The notes under the pieces were generated by a model. The model searched no databases. It was not told the DNA's origin and worked only from the letters and a program-made list of their open reading frames with translations. DNA of 64,000 bases from Tritrichomonas musculus (Eukaryota; Parabasalia; Tritrichomonadida; Tritrichomonadidae). Numbering within the stretch: the first letter of the stretch is position 1; each line of letters begins with the position of its first letter. A program made the position numbers and the translations under genes. The stretch spans positions 1,674,001 to 1,738,000 of the forward strand of contig JAPFFF010000017.1 of NCBI GenBank assembly GCA_039105265.1, written 5' to 3'. This document shows positions 29,866 to 37,945 of this stretch, piece by piece.

Positions 29866-30125
29866 TTTTTGCTTTCATACGACATTATTTTTTCCTTCAT
29901 ACTTTGTATTTCTCTTTTCTTTCTTTCACGATATGCCTTTTGCTGTTGTTTACGTGCTTCATTTCGTTCTTCAACTGTTGCATACTTTTGCTTTCTACCA
30001 CGTTTTTCTGTTGTTTCAGTTTTTGCAGTATCAATATTTTTGAGGTTGTTGTTACTCTTGGACTTCTTCAACTTCTTGATGATAGCTGTTTCCTTGAACT
30101 CACCCAAATCTAAATTTTGGCTCAT
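29835..30125 (-). CDS. Small RGRK-basic protein with bZIP-like basic region (96 aa)
   Basis: Start MSQNLDLGEF at 30125 is preferred to an ATG at 30260 because it matches the length and N-terminus of paralogues at 47864 (MTENNKLDLNQF) and 59214. The core is 'KRGRKQKYATVEERNEARKQ' then 'QQKAYRERKKREIQ': an AT-hook-like RGRK followed by a basic stretch like the DNA-contacting part of bZIP proteins, without a clear leucine zipper. The likely role is DNA binding, as transcription regulator or DNA packaging. The last codons, stop included, are supplied by the 19-bp satellite. It is divergent from the gene at 30202. Confidence 0.72.
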   Translation of the reverse strand: MSQNLDLGEFKETAIIKKLKKSKSNNNLKNIDTAKTETTEKRGRKQKYATVEERNEARKQQQKAYRERKKREIQSMKEKIMSYESKKVAYEEKGSL

Positions 30126-30201
30126 GATTTCATTCGAGAAAAAAAATTGAATTATTTTTGAAAATTGAATATTCGCAAACAAAATCACTTCATTTTTTAA
30201 A

Positions 30202-30573
30202 ATGTCGCGTTCTGGAAATGACTTCAAAGAATTCCAAAAACAGCAAAAGCTAGCTATCAAAAATGCTCATGTTGAAATAGCCAATGCTATTAAAGAGGTG
30301 ATATTTCTGTTCAACCAAAAAATAATAAACTCGACATCATCTAATGTCTGCACCATCTATGACCCTTTGATACAAGCAAACATGAACAAGATTGCTGAAG
30401 CACTTACTCAAATGAATCTCACTACCTGCGAGGTTTTTCATAAAAAGATTCCTCAATCTACAACACCAAAATCTATTGGCTTTCACGTGCCTATAGTGCC
30501 TGACTCGCAAGAGACACAAGAAGAAGATGATGAAGATGAACAAGAAGCTTCATCTCCAAAAGACAAGGAGTAA
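30202..30573 (+). CDS. Hypothetical protein with acidic tail (123 aa)
   Basis: Start MSRSGNDFKEFQKQQKL at 30202, with a TTTTTTAAA leader. The first 90 residues look helical ('HVEIANAIKEVIFLFNQKI'), and the last 25 are very acidic (QETQEEDDEDEQEASS). It is divergent from the RGRK-basic gene and convergent with the 174-aa gene. No family recognised; the acidic tail could pair with the basic neighbour, which is a guess. Confidence 0.6.
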   Translation: MSRSGNDFKEFQKQQKLAIKNAHVEIANAIKEVIFLFNQKIINSTSSNVCTIYDPLIQANMNKIAEALTQMNLTTCEVFHKKIPQSTTPKSIGFHVPIVPDSQETQEEDDEDEQEASSPKDKE

Positions 30574-30625
30574 GAGTAAAAAATAATTACTTCTAATTTT
30601 AAGTTTTTTTTATATATGTCTTTTT

Positions 30626-31150
30626 TTATACTATGCAATATTTTAAGCATACATGATAATTATTAACAAGCTCATTATATTCTTTATTATATACTTGTTT
30701 CAAGTCAATGACTACCTCTCCATTATCTTTAATAATCTTAATAGCATCTATTTTTCTTATTGGATTGCTCTTAGCTGCACAACATCCAACATCTTCATTA
30801 AGTTGTACTTCAACCTCACTAACATGTAGTATTGCTTTGATGATGTTGCTAAGAGATTCAATAGGTACTATGATGCATTTCTTTGATATAATGTTAGCTA
30901 GTAGTGCTTTGTCTTGATTAAGTAGTATTTGTGCATATGCTTCAAGTATAACATTACGTACATCTGGTTCAACTTCAACAGGTTCAGTTTGCACTCCAAT
31001 GTCTCTTGTAATAACAATGTCTTCCTTGCCATCATCTCTCTTATTAATAATAATGTTGTTGTTGATGTTTGATGTAGATGATGCAGCTGCTGATGGTTCT
31101 AAAGATACATTTGCTTGAACTCCATTGGTTGTACCCCTCTTCTTAATCAT
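30626..31150 (-). CDS. Conserved Polinton protein with IIINKRDDGKED motif (174 aa)
   Basis: Clear counterpart of 57685-58215 in element B. Both share MIKKR near the start, SLEPSAA, 'NINNNIIINKRDDGKEDIVI' and a C-terminal region 'VYNKEYNELVN.YH.CLKYCI'. The N-terminal 60 residues look disordered; the rest looks like a compact alpha/beta domain with conserved cysteines. The A copy carries 'DIGVQTEPVEVE', one of several G[V/I/T]QT motifs in element A; the B copy lacks it. Conservation between diverged elements supports a core function, perhaps structural. No named family is known to me. Confidence 0.8.
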   Translation of the reverse strand: MIKKRGTTNGVQANVSLEPSAAASSTSNINNNIIINKRDDGKEDIVITRDIGVQTEPVEVEPDVRNVILEAYAQILLNQDKALLANIISKKCIIVPIESLSNIIKAILHVSEVEVQLNEDVGCCAAKSNPIRKIDAIKIIKDNGEVVIDLKQVYNKEYNELVNNYHVCLKYCIV

Positions 31151-31171
31151 TTAGGTTGGGAAAAAATAGGC

Positions 31172-31618
31172 TTAAAGTACTAAGTCTAGCTGTTCTCCAA
31201 TAAACATGTCAAATGACTCAATTTGATATTTCTGCTTGAGAGCATCGATTTTTGGTTTATGACTTGTAGGAGCAGCTGCAATGGAGTAGTTGTAGTATTT
31301 GATTCCTTGATACTCTTGAGTGGTAGTGTTTCCATTTATGTAGAACTCTTCGAAATCTTCAGTTATTTTTCTCCTTGAGTTAGGCTTAATAAATATTGAG
31401 TCAAGATCAAGTTCTTTGAGCTTATCTGGATAAAATCTGTGGCACTTGTCTTTTACCTTGATTGAGACATAGAGTACTTTGCCTAAATAACTCCATTCTC
31501 CTGTTTTCATTGGGTACTTGTCACAAAGTATCGAGAAATTACATTGTTTAGTATTTGGAGCACATTTTGCGCGAAGTTCATTGACATAGTCATAGACGTT
31601 TCTTGTTGTCATTTTCAT
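31172..31618 (-). CDS. Hypothetical protein (148 aa)
   Basis: Start MKMTTRNVYDYVNELR at 31618, or MTTRN two codons later. The protein is mixed alpha/beta, slightly basic, with several cysteines and no membrane segment. It stands in a tight minus-strand block between the 174-aa and 144-aa genes, with gaps of about 20 bp, so it is likely expressed with them. The gene at 58709 in element B has similar size and place, but I see no convincing similarity. Confidence 0.65.
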   Translation of the reverse strand: MKMTTRNVYDYVNELRAKCAPNTKQCNFSILCDKYPMKTGEWSYLGKVLYVSIKVKDKCHRFYPDKLKELDLDSIFIKPNSRRKITEDFEEFYINGNTTTQEYQGIKYYNYSIAAAPTSHKPKIDALKQKYQIESFDMFIGEQLDLVL

Positions 31619-31642
31619 CTGGATAAAAAATTCAATAAAAAA

Positions 31643-32077
31643 TTAATATATGTTATTTTGGGTAAAGATATGTTGGGTAGGTCCATATCGAATATCTTGT
31701 TTATTATATTCTCTTGCTCTACCTTGCATTGGTGGTTTCTCAGGCTTCTTAAGATATTTTGGTAAGAGAGGTACTGGTCTATCTTTTTCACCTATATGTC
31801 GATAAAAACCACCATCTGTAATACTAACAGGAGGTTCACGAACAGGTTTGGTTATATGTTCTCGAGTATCTGGAAATCTAACAGGGTCCTCATGTTCAAT
31901 AATCTGGGTAGGTGGTCGATTAATATATGGGTTGAAGGTTACAGAATAAGTATTAGTATTACTGAACACACCAAAATGTTGAAACTCTAAGTCCTTATTT
32001 TTCATGGTAGCTTCATTATACATCATACCTTCTCTTCCAACAATCTCAGCATGTGGGCTTCTATAATCATTCGACAT
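31643..32077 (-). CDS. Conserved proline-rich Polinton protein next to the capsid gene (144 aa)
   Basis: Start MSNDYRSPHAEIVG at 32077 is preferred over 32098 because it lines up with the start of the element B counterpart (56181-56609). Shared stretches are 'MYNEATMKNKDLEFQHFGVF' and 'YSVTFNPYINRPPT', 'EPPVSITDG' and 'PPLLPPYL/VPLLPKYL'. It is small, Pro-rich and probably extended, and always follows the major capsid gene by about 30 bp. Such a partner suits a capsid-associated or scaffold protein; this is inference from position. Confidence 0.78.
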   Translation of the reverse strand: MSNDYRSPHAEIVGREGMMYNEATMKNKDLEFQHFGVFSNTNTYSVTFNPYINRPPTQIIEHEDPVRFPDTREHITKPVREPPVSITDGGFYRHIGEKDRPVPLLPKYLKKPEKPPMQGRAREYNKQDIRYGPTQHIFTQNNIY

Positions 32078-32106
32078 TTTCCAAAACATAAAAAACATAC
32101 TTCTTT

Positions 32107-33789
32107 TTACTCAGGGGTTGTTAAATCATAAGGACCAATACGTACTGATGGTGGCATACCATTAGGTCTAATTAAGATACTAATTGATATATCTGTTAAT
32201 AAGCATAATAATGGAGGTGTATCTACTTCCTGTCTAAATGGATTATCTGCCTTTTGACTACATATCAATTCGAAGTTAATAGGTGCAAGACTTGAAAGAC
32301 CTTGTTGATATGTTCCATCTGTTTCAGTAGGAAGACCTATGAAGAATGAGGACCTATCATTTGGATAATAGCCTGTTGTGTTTTCATTATATTGATACTC
32401 ATTCGCTAAACTTGCAATAACCTCTTTATTAAATCCATTTTGCTCTCCATTCATGTTCATTGCATTCTGGCAATATTCGAGGAACTCTGGATACTTACCA
32501 TTCGTACCAAATGCTTTAGCAGGAATATTATTGTAATTACCACAATTCATATGAAATGCTTCAAACATAGGATTCTTGAAGTATGTCTTATGCGTATGCT
32601 TGAGTGGGAATAAGCAAAACATACTATCTACAAAATTAGGTGTAATAGTAATAGTTGCTTTATCTTGTTCATTATTAAGAGGTCTTGTACAAGTGTAAAA
32701 TGACATTATCTGTGTTGGGAATGTAAGTGGATGTTGTGGGTTAGCATATCTTTGAACAAGTGCTGTATATACAGATTCATGAATACCAAAACAAGGTATA
32801 ATACTCGCACATTCTTCAATGGAATAATCAACAACACTCCAAGTTCTCCAATCACTGTAAATAGTTCGGTCAACTCTTGCCTTAGTATTGTTAGCTCCTG
32901 CGACTTCATATGCTCCTCCATGATTTTCACCAACAGGTGGAAGATTCTTGGGGTCATTAATCTTATCCATTGCTATTTTTTCGGTACTTGTCCACATCCA
33001 TATTGGTTCTCCAATAGGTCGAAATTCATTGGTAATTTCATCAACATTGAAGTCTTTCATTATATGTGGATTAGCAACCAAGCTCTTTTCAAAACCAACT
33101 GGACAATATACCATACCAGCTGTTGAAAAGTATAGACGTAATTCGATTTTACCTGCAAATGCTGGCAAGTACTTGATATTAGATAAAGGTAGGAATCGTC
33201 GCAAATCAATCTTTAATCTAATTGTTTCAGTGACAGAAGTCACATCTTTGTTAAGATTTGCAACAAAACCACATCTCCTTCCATGAGTATCATTCCAAAT
33301 ATCCTTATGTCTTGCTTTACTATATATATCAGCTCTTTTAGTAACTTCATTTGCACAACATGCAGTTAAAAAGGATTCTTCACATCCAAAGTTCTGGGTA
33401 TAAAGCGTCATACCATTAGCTACAATTTCATACTTCTCAACAGCATCTCGAGCATCCTTAAAACCAAACCATACCTTACCAAAATTATAACCACTGACAT
33501 TTTCTAAATCACTTAGAATTGGCTTGTCTATTTTTATCATCACTTTCATATCTGCTCGAATAAATCCATTATATATATCAGCAGTATTATGAGTATTAGG
33601 AGATATAATACATGTTGTATATGAACCACTCTTAATTGGTGGTGATGGTGAATACGAAGTTTGTGGATTTAATGAGTATGCCTTATTAGTATCACTAAGT
33701 GCTATGCAATTATCGACAACATCAAAATAGGATGCAATTTGGGTACAAACCTCAGCTGAGGTTTTCATATAGGATTCCTTGTTAAGCAT
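32107..33789 (-). CDS. Major capsid protein (double jelly-roll type)
   Basis: 560 residues, start MLNKESYMKTSAE at 33789, conserved with the copy in element B (54553-56130, 525 residues). The protein is beta-rich with many Tyr, Pro and Asn residues and has no membrane segment. Strongly conserved blocks are 'ASYFDVVDNCIALSDTNKAY', 'SYTTCIISPNTHNTADIYNG', 'IKYLPAFAGKIELRLYF' and 'NGMPPSVRIGPYDLTTPE'. Length, position next to ATPase and integrase, and conservation match the known double-jelly-roll major capsid of Polintons, which forms trimeric capsomers as in adenovirus-like viruses. The fold cannot be proved by eye. Confidence 0.8.
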   Translation of the reverse strand: MLNKESYMKTSAEVCTQIASYFDVVDNCIALSDTNKAYSLNPQTSYSPSPPIKSGSYTTCIISPNTHNTADIYNGFIRADMKVMIKIDKPILSDLENVSGYNFGKVWFGFKDARDAVEKYEIVANGMTLYTQNFGCEESFLTACCANEVTKRADIYSKARHKDIWNDTHGRRCGFVANLNKDVTSVTETIRLKIDLRRFLPLSNIKYLPAFAGKIELRLYFSTAGMVYCPVGFEKSLVANPHIMKDFNVDEITNEFRPIGEPIWMWTSTEKIAMDKINDPKNLPPVGENHGGAYEVAGANNTKARVDRTIYSDWRTWSVVDYSIEECASIIPCFGIHESVYTALVQRYANPQHPLTFPTQIMSFYTCTRPLNNEQDKATITITPNFVDSMFCLFPLKHTHKTYFKNPMFEAFHMNCGNYNNIPAKAFGTNGKYPEFLEYCQNAMNMNGEQNGFNKEVIASLANEYQYNENTTGYYPNDRSSFFIGLPTETDGTYQQGLSSLAPINFELICSQKADNPFRQEVDTPPLLCLLTDISISILIRPNGMPPSVRIGPYDLTTPE

Positions 33790-33806
33790 TTTAGATAGAA
33801 AAAAAT

Positions 33807-34358
33807 TTACATCATATCTTCAAAGATGCGATTTCTCCTACCAATAGGTCTCATAGGTATATATTGAGGTTGTTGTTCTTCTTCATATTGTTGTGGCGGT
33901 TCTTCAGGAACATACTGTTGTCTTGGTTTACTCATCCTTTTATCAACAACCTCCTTTATCATACGTCTCTGTTCTTTCTTCTCTCGACTTATCTTCATTT
34001 CTTCACCTAGTGATTTTAGCTGTTTTAGTATTTCCTCATTCACAGTAGGGTCATAAACTTGGCTTTGTTGAGTTTTTCGAGGTTTTGTAGGTTTTCGTGC
34101 AGCTTTCGAACTTATTGGCTTTCTTGGCTTTTCTTCAAGTTCCTCATGTTCTTCACTGTCTGAGTTTTCTTGAGTTTCTTCGTTATTTTCACTTTCTGAG
34201 TTTTCTTGATATTCTCGAGTTATTGGAGTTTTTCGCTGTTTTACAATATACTTGTCTTTGGTTTTTGTAGGTAAAACTTCCCAATCTGGGTCATCCCTTC
34301 CATTCAACCATTTATGAATAACTGCAAGTCTCTTAGAACCTGTTAGATGTTTTGACAT
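33807..34358 (-). CDS. Conserved charged protein with WLNGRDD motif (183 aa)
   Basis: Start MSKHLTGSKRLAVIHKW at 34358. The N-terminal 45 residues ('GSKRLAVIHKWLNGRDDPDW' and 'YIVKQRK') are shared with 52719-53333 in element B, as is the C-terminal 'EQRRMIKEVV' with a final 'RRNRIFEDMM/RRNRIFADVI'. The middle is an acidic, disordered linker rich in Glu and Ser. It lies just upstream of the major capsid gene in both elements. Two conserved ends with a disordered middle fit an assembly or scaffold protein; unproven. Confidence 0.75.
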   Translation of the reverse strand: MSKHLTGSKRLAVIHKWLNGRDDPDWEVLPTKTKDKYIVKQRKTPITREYQENSESENNEETQENSDSEEHEELEEKPRKPISSKAARKPTKPRKTQQSQVYDPTVNEEILKQLKSLGEEMKISREKKEQRRMIKEVVDKRMSKPRQQYVPEEPPQQYEEEQQPQYIPMRPIGRRNRIFEDMM

Positions 34359-34405
34359 TTAAAATAAACAAAAAAGTCCAAAAATTTAGTTTTTTTGAGT
34401 TTTCA

Positions 34406-34861
34406 TTAGATGTAGGTTCTCGCCCGATTGTTGGTAGTAAATTCACTCTCTTGTAATGATCTAGACGAAAATGCTGGCTTTTCAAGAGGTGCTCCAACTG
34501 AATCACCTTTTGCAGATTTATTAATTGATGATAAGGCAGTTTTCACTTTTCCTTCTGGGACATATTTTAATGCTGTGTCAGCTATATTTGCTATTTTATT
34601 TCTTGTACTATCGCTCAAGAAGCTTTCACCAAGACCTCTCGCAACTGAACCAATAACACCAGCATGCTTGGTTAATCCACCTGCTGAAGCATCTAATAGT
34701 TTACTTGCAAGACCTCCCGAAAAACTATCTGCTGCTCCCATTAATAACTTACCACCTAGTCCTACTCCTCCTTTTATTATCTCTTGCCATGGAGAAAATT
34801 GTTGCTTTTTGGAATAATTTGGCTTCCAATAATCTTCTACTGAATGACGTTCAATTCCCAT
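34406..34861 (-). CDS. Glycine-rich amphipathic small protein, pVI-like in character (151 aa)
   Basis: Start MGIERHSVEDYW at 34861. Related copies are at 52256-52675 (element B) and 48201-48602 (element C scrap). All share a Gly/Ala/Leu-rich N-terminal half ('GGLASKLLDASAGGLTKHAG'), then 'VIGSVARGLGESFLSDSTR' and 'KIANIADTALKYVPEGKVKT', with likely amphipathic helices. Such proteins near capsid genes of Polinton-like viruses have been compared with adenovirus protein VI, which is membrane-lytic and a protease substrate. That comparison here is by character and position only. Confidence 0.72.
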   Translation of the reverse strand: MGIERHSVEDYWKPNYSKKQQFSPWQEIIKGGVGLGGKLLMGAADSFSGGLASKLLDASAGGLTKHAGVIGSVARGLGESFLSDSTRNKIANIADTALKYVPEGKVKTALSSINKSAKGDSVGAPLEKPAFSSRSLQESEFTTNNRARTYI

Positions 34862-34878
34862 TTTTAAAAAATAAAAAA

Positions 34879-35745
34879 TTATTCGAAATAGTACTTATTA
34901 GCAGAAATATTCATTACGAATTTTTCATGTGGTTCTTTATGTTGTAAGTATTCAGCTACTGTCTGCTTAGTATTTAATGAGTTATTAGTTTGTTGCAACA
35001 AGCTAGTAAAATCTTCCTCACTATATCCTGTATAACATATGATATCTGTTGCTAACCTTTTCGCATTCATATGAACAAATCGAATAGTTTGGATAGCCAT
35101 GATACATGTTAAATTATAGTGTCTTGTCTTGGTTAACAACTTGATAAATTCACTATTACCATTCTTTAATAAATCACTACCTGCACAATCATCTAGTATC
35201 AATAATGTGTTATATGGATATGATGATGTTTCATACTTGACTAACTTATTGGCTATATATATTATTTTATCATTGAGCTCATTTAAATGATGCTTCTCAA
35301 TGAGCCTCCTCATTTCGTCATTGGTCTCTTTCATTCGAGATAATACATATTTGACAATGGCATAATACTTTATCTTTCTTCGAAGATGTCTTTTAAGATA
35401 ACTCATTAATTCTCTTTCCTTTACATAATCGATTCTTGATCGTATCTGTTTATTAAGTGTTTCAGCTGTTTTATCCATTTTACCAGAGCTTGAGCAAAAT
35501 ATTATCTTTTGGTAGTATGGATGTTTAAACAACCTCTCTGTTATCATAATATGTCTCCATATCCAAAAACTTTTACCAGCACCTGGTTTACCAATTAAAA
35601 AGTATATACCATTTGTGCTAAAAGGATAATCAGGTGATAATGGTTTAATCAAAGCACCATCTATCTCTTTCATGTTCTTCCGTAAGGTCTCTTTAATCAA
35701 TGTTTCTACTTTATTTATTAGTTCTGCACTTGGGGGTTCATCCAT
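34879..35745 (-). CDS. Genome-packaging ATPase (FtsK/HerA, A32-like)
   Basis: 288 residues, start MDEPPSAELINK. Walker A is LIGKPGAGKS at residues 50-59, Walker B is LLILDDCAGSD at 181-191. A later 'LTKTRHYNLTCIMAIQT' block fits the sensor/Gln region of the family. Proteins of this group pump DNA into preformed capsids in poxviruses, adenovirus-like and Polinton-type viruses. It follows the integrase gene by 10 bp. The element B copy at 51359-52225 has the same length and is very similar, so the gene is under strong constraint. Confidence 0.92.
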   Translation of the reverse strand: MDEPPSAELINKVETLIKETLRKNMKEIDGALIKPLSPDYPFSTNGIYFLIGKPGAGKSFWIWRHIMITERLFKHPYYQKIIFCSSSGKMDKTAETLNKQIRSRIDYVKERELMSYLKRHLRRKIKYYAIVKYVLSRMKETNDEMRRLIEKHHLNELNDKIIYIANKLVKYETSSYPYNTLLILDDCAGSDLLKNGNSEFIKLLTKTRHYNLTCIMAIQTIRFVHMNAKRLATDIICYTGYSEEDFTSLLQQTNNSLNTKQTVAEYLQHKEPHEKFVMNISANKYYFE

Positions 35746-35755
35746 TTACAAATTT

Positions 35756-36910
35756 TTAAATGTATTTCATAATTTTATCTGGTATTGGTTTGCCCTCAAC
35801 CTTTTGACCTGCTTTAATTTGTCGTTCATAATTTTTCTTTTGTTCCAACCAATATTGTCTTTCTGCTGTACCAAGTACTAATGGATTACCTCTCCTTACA
35901 TCTCTAATAGTTTGTCTAGCAAAGGCATCATCACCTTCGACTCCTTCCCATTTTAAATCATACTTACCAGTATCTTCATCAAAGTTATATATTTTTTCAA
36001 TAATACCTTCTTTACCTTCATTTAGTCTTTCAGCTACTTTAATCCTTTTGTCTCTTGTCCTTAACAACCTATATCCAGGGAATGAACTAGTTGAACCATC
36101 TTTGGACTTGACCACAAACTGGTTACCTTTTTGTGAGTCAACTATATAAGACTCATTGGACAAATTACTTCTTCTTTTACCAAATGGTTCTTTTTCGAGT
36201 ACTAACCTGACCTTCTCACCTGGATTAAAATGGTATGGATTAATGCGTGCATTCTTTTGTATGTACTTTATTTCATCCTCTGGAGTAATATCATTAGGTG
36301 CTTTATTATCTAAAGACCTATGAGGAGAGTTGTTATATATGTTGACCAAATCATGCATCTCCTTTGGTTGAATAAACCTATTTTCACCAATAGCATCTCT
36401 TATAGTTCTCATAAACCTATTAATAATGCCAAGTACATTATGGTTATTCTCAGTTGTTGTTCGGTATTTTATGTTCTTCTCTCTCATGAAGTCTAAGACT
36501 GTTGATGATAAATATGCTGCATCCTCATCACTTGTTATCGAATATACATGAGGTACATCATTAACAAATTTATGAAGTGCTGTTAATACTTCTCTTGCTC
36601 CTTTACCATTCATAGGATATGCATATGCTTTTCTGGTGTTGATATTGATGAACATTAGATAATTCAACCCACCTGCCTCTTTATTATTAATGAAGGTATC
36701 CATTTGATAACCATGAGGATGTTTGGATACAATAGGTATAAATTGTGCTTTAGGTACTCTCTTATCATGTACTACTCTTTCATCAAAGTATTTCTTTGCT
36801 TCTTCTTCATTTAGATTCTCTTGTTTTGCCATGCTAAGGTATTTGTCCAAGGTCTTCCATTTAGCTTTGTTGTATAATTTTTCATATGGGCTTGGTTCTT
36901 CTTTACTCAT
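35756..36910 (-). CDS. Retrovirus-type integrase (rve) of the Polinton
   Basis: 384 residues, start MSKEEPSPYEKLYNK. The RNase H-like catalytic core begins at 'HGYQMDTFI' near residue 66-74, continues with 'ININTRKAYAYPM', 'YSITSDEDAAYLS' near 120 and 'VLGIINRFMRTIRD' near 155-168, then 'YNNSPHRSLDNKAPNDITPE', the usual end of rve integrases. The C-terminal part has a chromo/SH3-like stretch ('YDLKWEGVEGDDAFARQTIR'). Polinton integrases insert the linear element and make 6-bp target duplications. The gene lies between the minor capsid candidate and the ATPase in both elements. Confidence 0.92.
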   Translation of the reverse strand: MSKEEPSPYEKLYNKAKWKTLDKYLSMAKQENLNEEEAKKYFDERVVHDKRVPKAQFIPIVSKHPHGYQMDTFINNKEAGGLNYLMFININTRKAYAYPMNGKGAREVLTALHKFVNDVPHVYSITSDEDAAYLSSTVLDFMREKNIKYRTTTENNHNVLGIINRFMRTIRDAIGENRFIQPKEMHDLVNIYNNSPHRSLDNKAPNDITPEDEIKYIQKNARINPYHFNPGEKVRLVLEKEPFGKRRSNLSNESYIVDSQKGNQFVVKSKDGSTSSFPGYRLLRTRDKRIKVAERLNEGKEGIIEKIYNFDEDTGKYDLKWEGVEGDDAFARQTIRDVRRGNPLVLGTAERQYWLEQKKNYERQIKAGQKVEGKPIPDKIMKYI

Positions 36911-36916
36911 TTATTT

Positions 36917-37921
36917 TTAAATAAACATCTTATCGTATTGAAGGAATTGCATTTCGATAACAAATGAATCTTTAGGAGGTAGTTTGGTTGGACAATTATA
37001 ATGTGCATCACTATAGAAGTCTATCCAAAACCTTTGGTCCATTGAGTTTAACTTGAAGTACTTAATAGGACTATATTCAACATCACTATCTCCAATATAG
37101 TTATGTAATGCTTGTTCACCAATAGATGAATATATTTTACATGGATGTCTGTCCCATACATTATCAAATACCAACCTCTTACTTAAAGTTGAATACTTCT
37201 TAGGGTTATTTTGATAAGCTCCTGTGCCTATATTAAACACATCTGCAAAGTCCTCATTCCAATCACCAATTTGGAAAAAATTGATAAATTGGCTTGAATC
37301 TTCCTCTATATTATCATTATTTTTAGTATATATAATTTCATGAAAACCATCTTTATCATAATATCCATCTGTTTGTATATCTCGATATGCAATTAATGAA
37401 TCATTTTGGGAAAATGCATTTCCATATTGTCCATGCATAGCTATCCAAGATTTCATCGCGGCGTTAACAGCATCAAAGAACCCTCTTAAGTCCCCTTCCT
37501 CTGACACCCAATCAATAACATCAAAATTTGCTATCCATTTCCAAGTAGGCTCTTTTTCATATTCTACTTTGAGCTCGTCCTGGTAGAATTTATCAACTAG
37601 TTCTTGAGTTAAAATAGGGTCGTTTATATTTCCCCCATGTAAAACAAAGTAGGATTTTTGAACTTTAAATATAGTCACATTAAATTCTAATTTGCGTCTT
37701 CTCTTAATGATATGCGCTGAACGAACACCAACAATAGATTCCCCTTTGTTTGCAGTTGACCATTCTGGTGGGAAATTAAACCAATACCTATTAAACTTAG
37801 CTTTATCATGTTGAGCATCCTCAAGGAAGTAGGCTGTTTCGATTGGAAGAGGTGTATTACCATCATTAACTATATTATCTCGATTAGGATATAAAGTGTT
37901 AACACTTGGTGGTAATTCCAT
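36917..37921 (-). CDS. Candidate minor capsid (penton-like) protein (334 aa)
   Basis: Start MELPPSVNTLYPNRDN at 37921. The protein is beta-rich and aromatic, with well conserved ends shared with 49280-50239 in element B: 'ETAYFLEDAQHDKAKFNRYW', 'FNFPPEWSTANKGESI.GVR' and 'DQRFWIDFYSDAHYN...F.IEMQFLQYDKM'. The last block, with a strand, a loop and a final strand, resembles the closing strands of a single jelly roll. Polintons are known to carry such a minor capsid near the integrase and ATPase. I therefore call it a candidate; the 246-aa gene at 23416 is the rival. Confidence 0.7.
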   Translation of the reverse strand: MELPPSVNTLYPNRDNIVNDGNTPLPIETAYFLEDAQHDKAKFNRYWFNFPPEWSTANKGESIVGVRSAHIIKRRRKLEFNVTIFKVQKSYFVLHGGNINDPILTQELVDKFYQDELKVEYEKEPTWKWIANFDVIDWVSEEGDLRGFFDAVNAAMKSWIAMHGQYGNAFSQNDSLIAYRDIQTDGYYDKDGFHEIIYTKNNDNIEEDSSQFINFFQIGDWNEDFADVFNIGTGAYQNNPKKYSTLSKRLVFDNVWDRHPCKIYSSIGEQALHNYIGDSDVEYSPIKYFKLNSMDQRFWIDFYSDAHYNCPTKLPPKDSFVIEMQFLQYDKMFI

Positions 37922-37945
37922 TTCGAGTTGAATAAAAAGTCTTTA

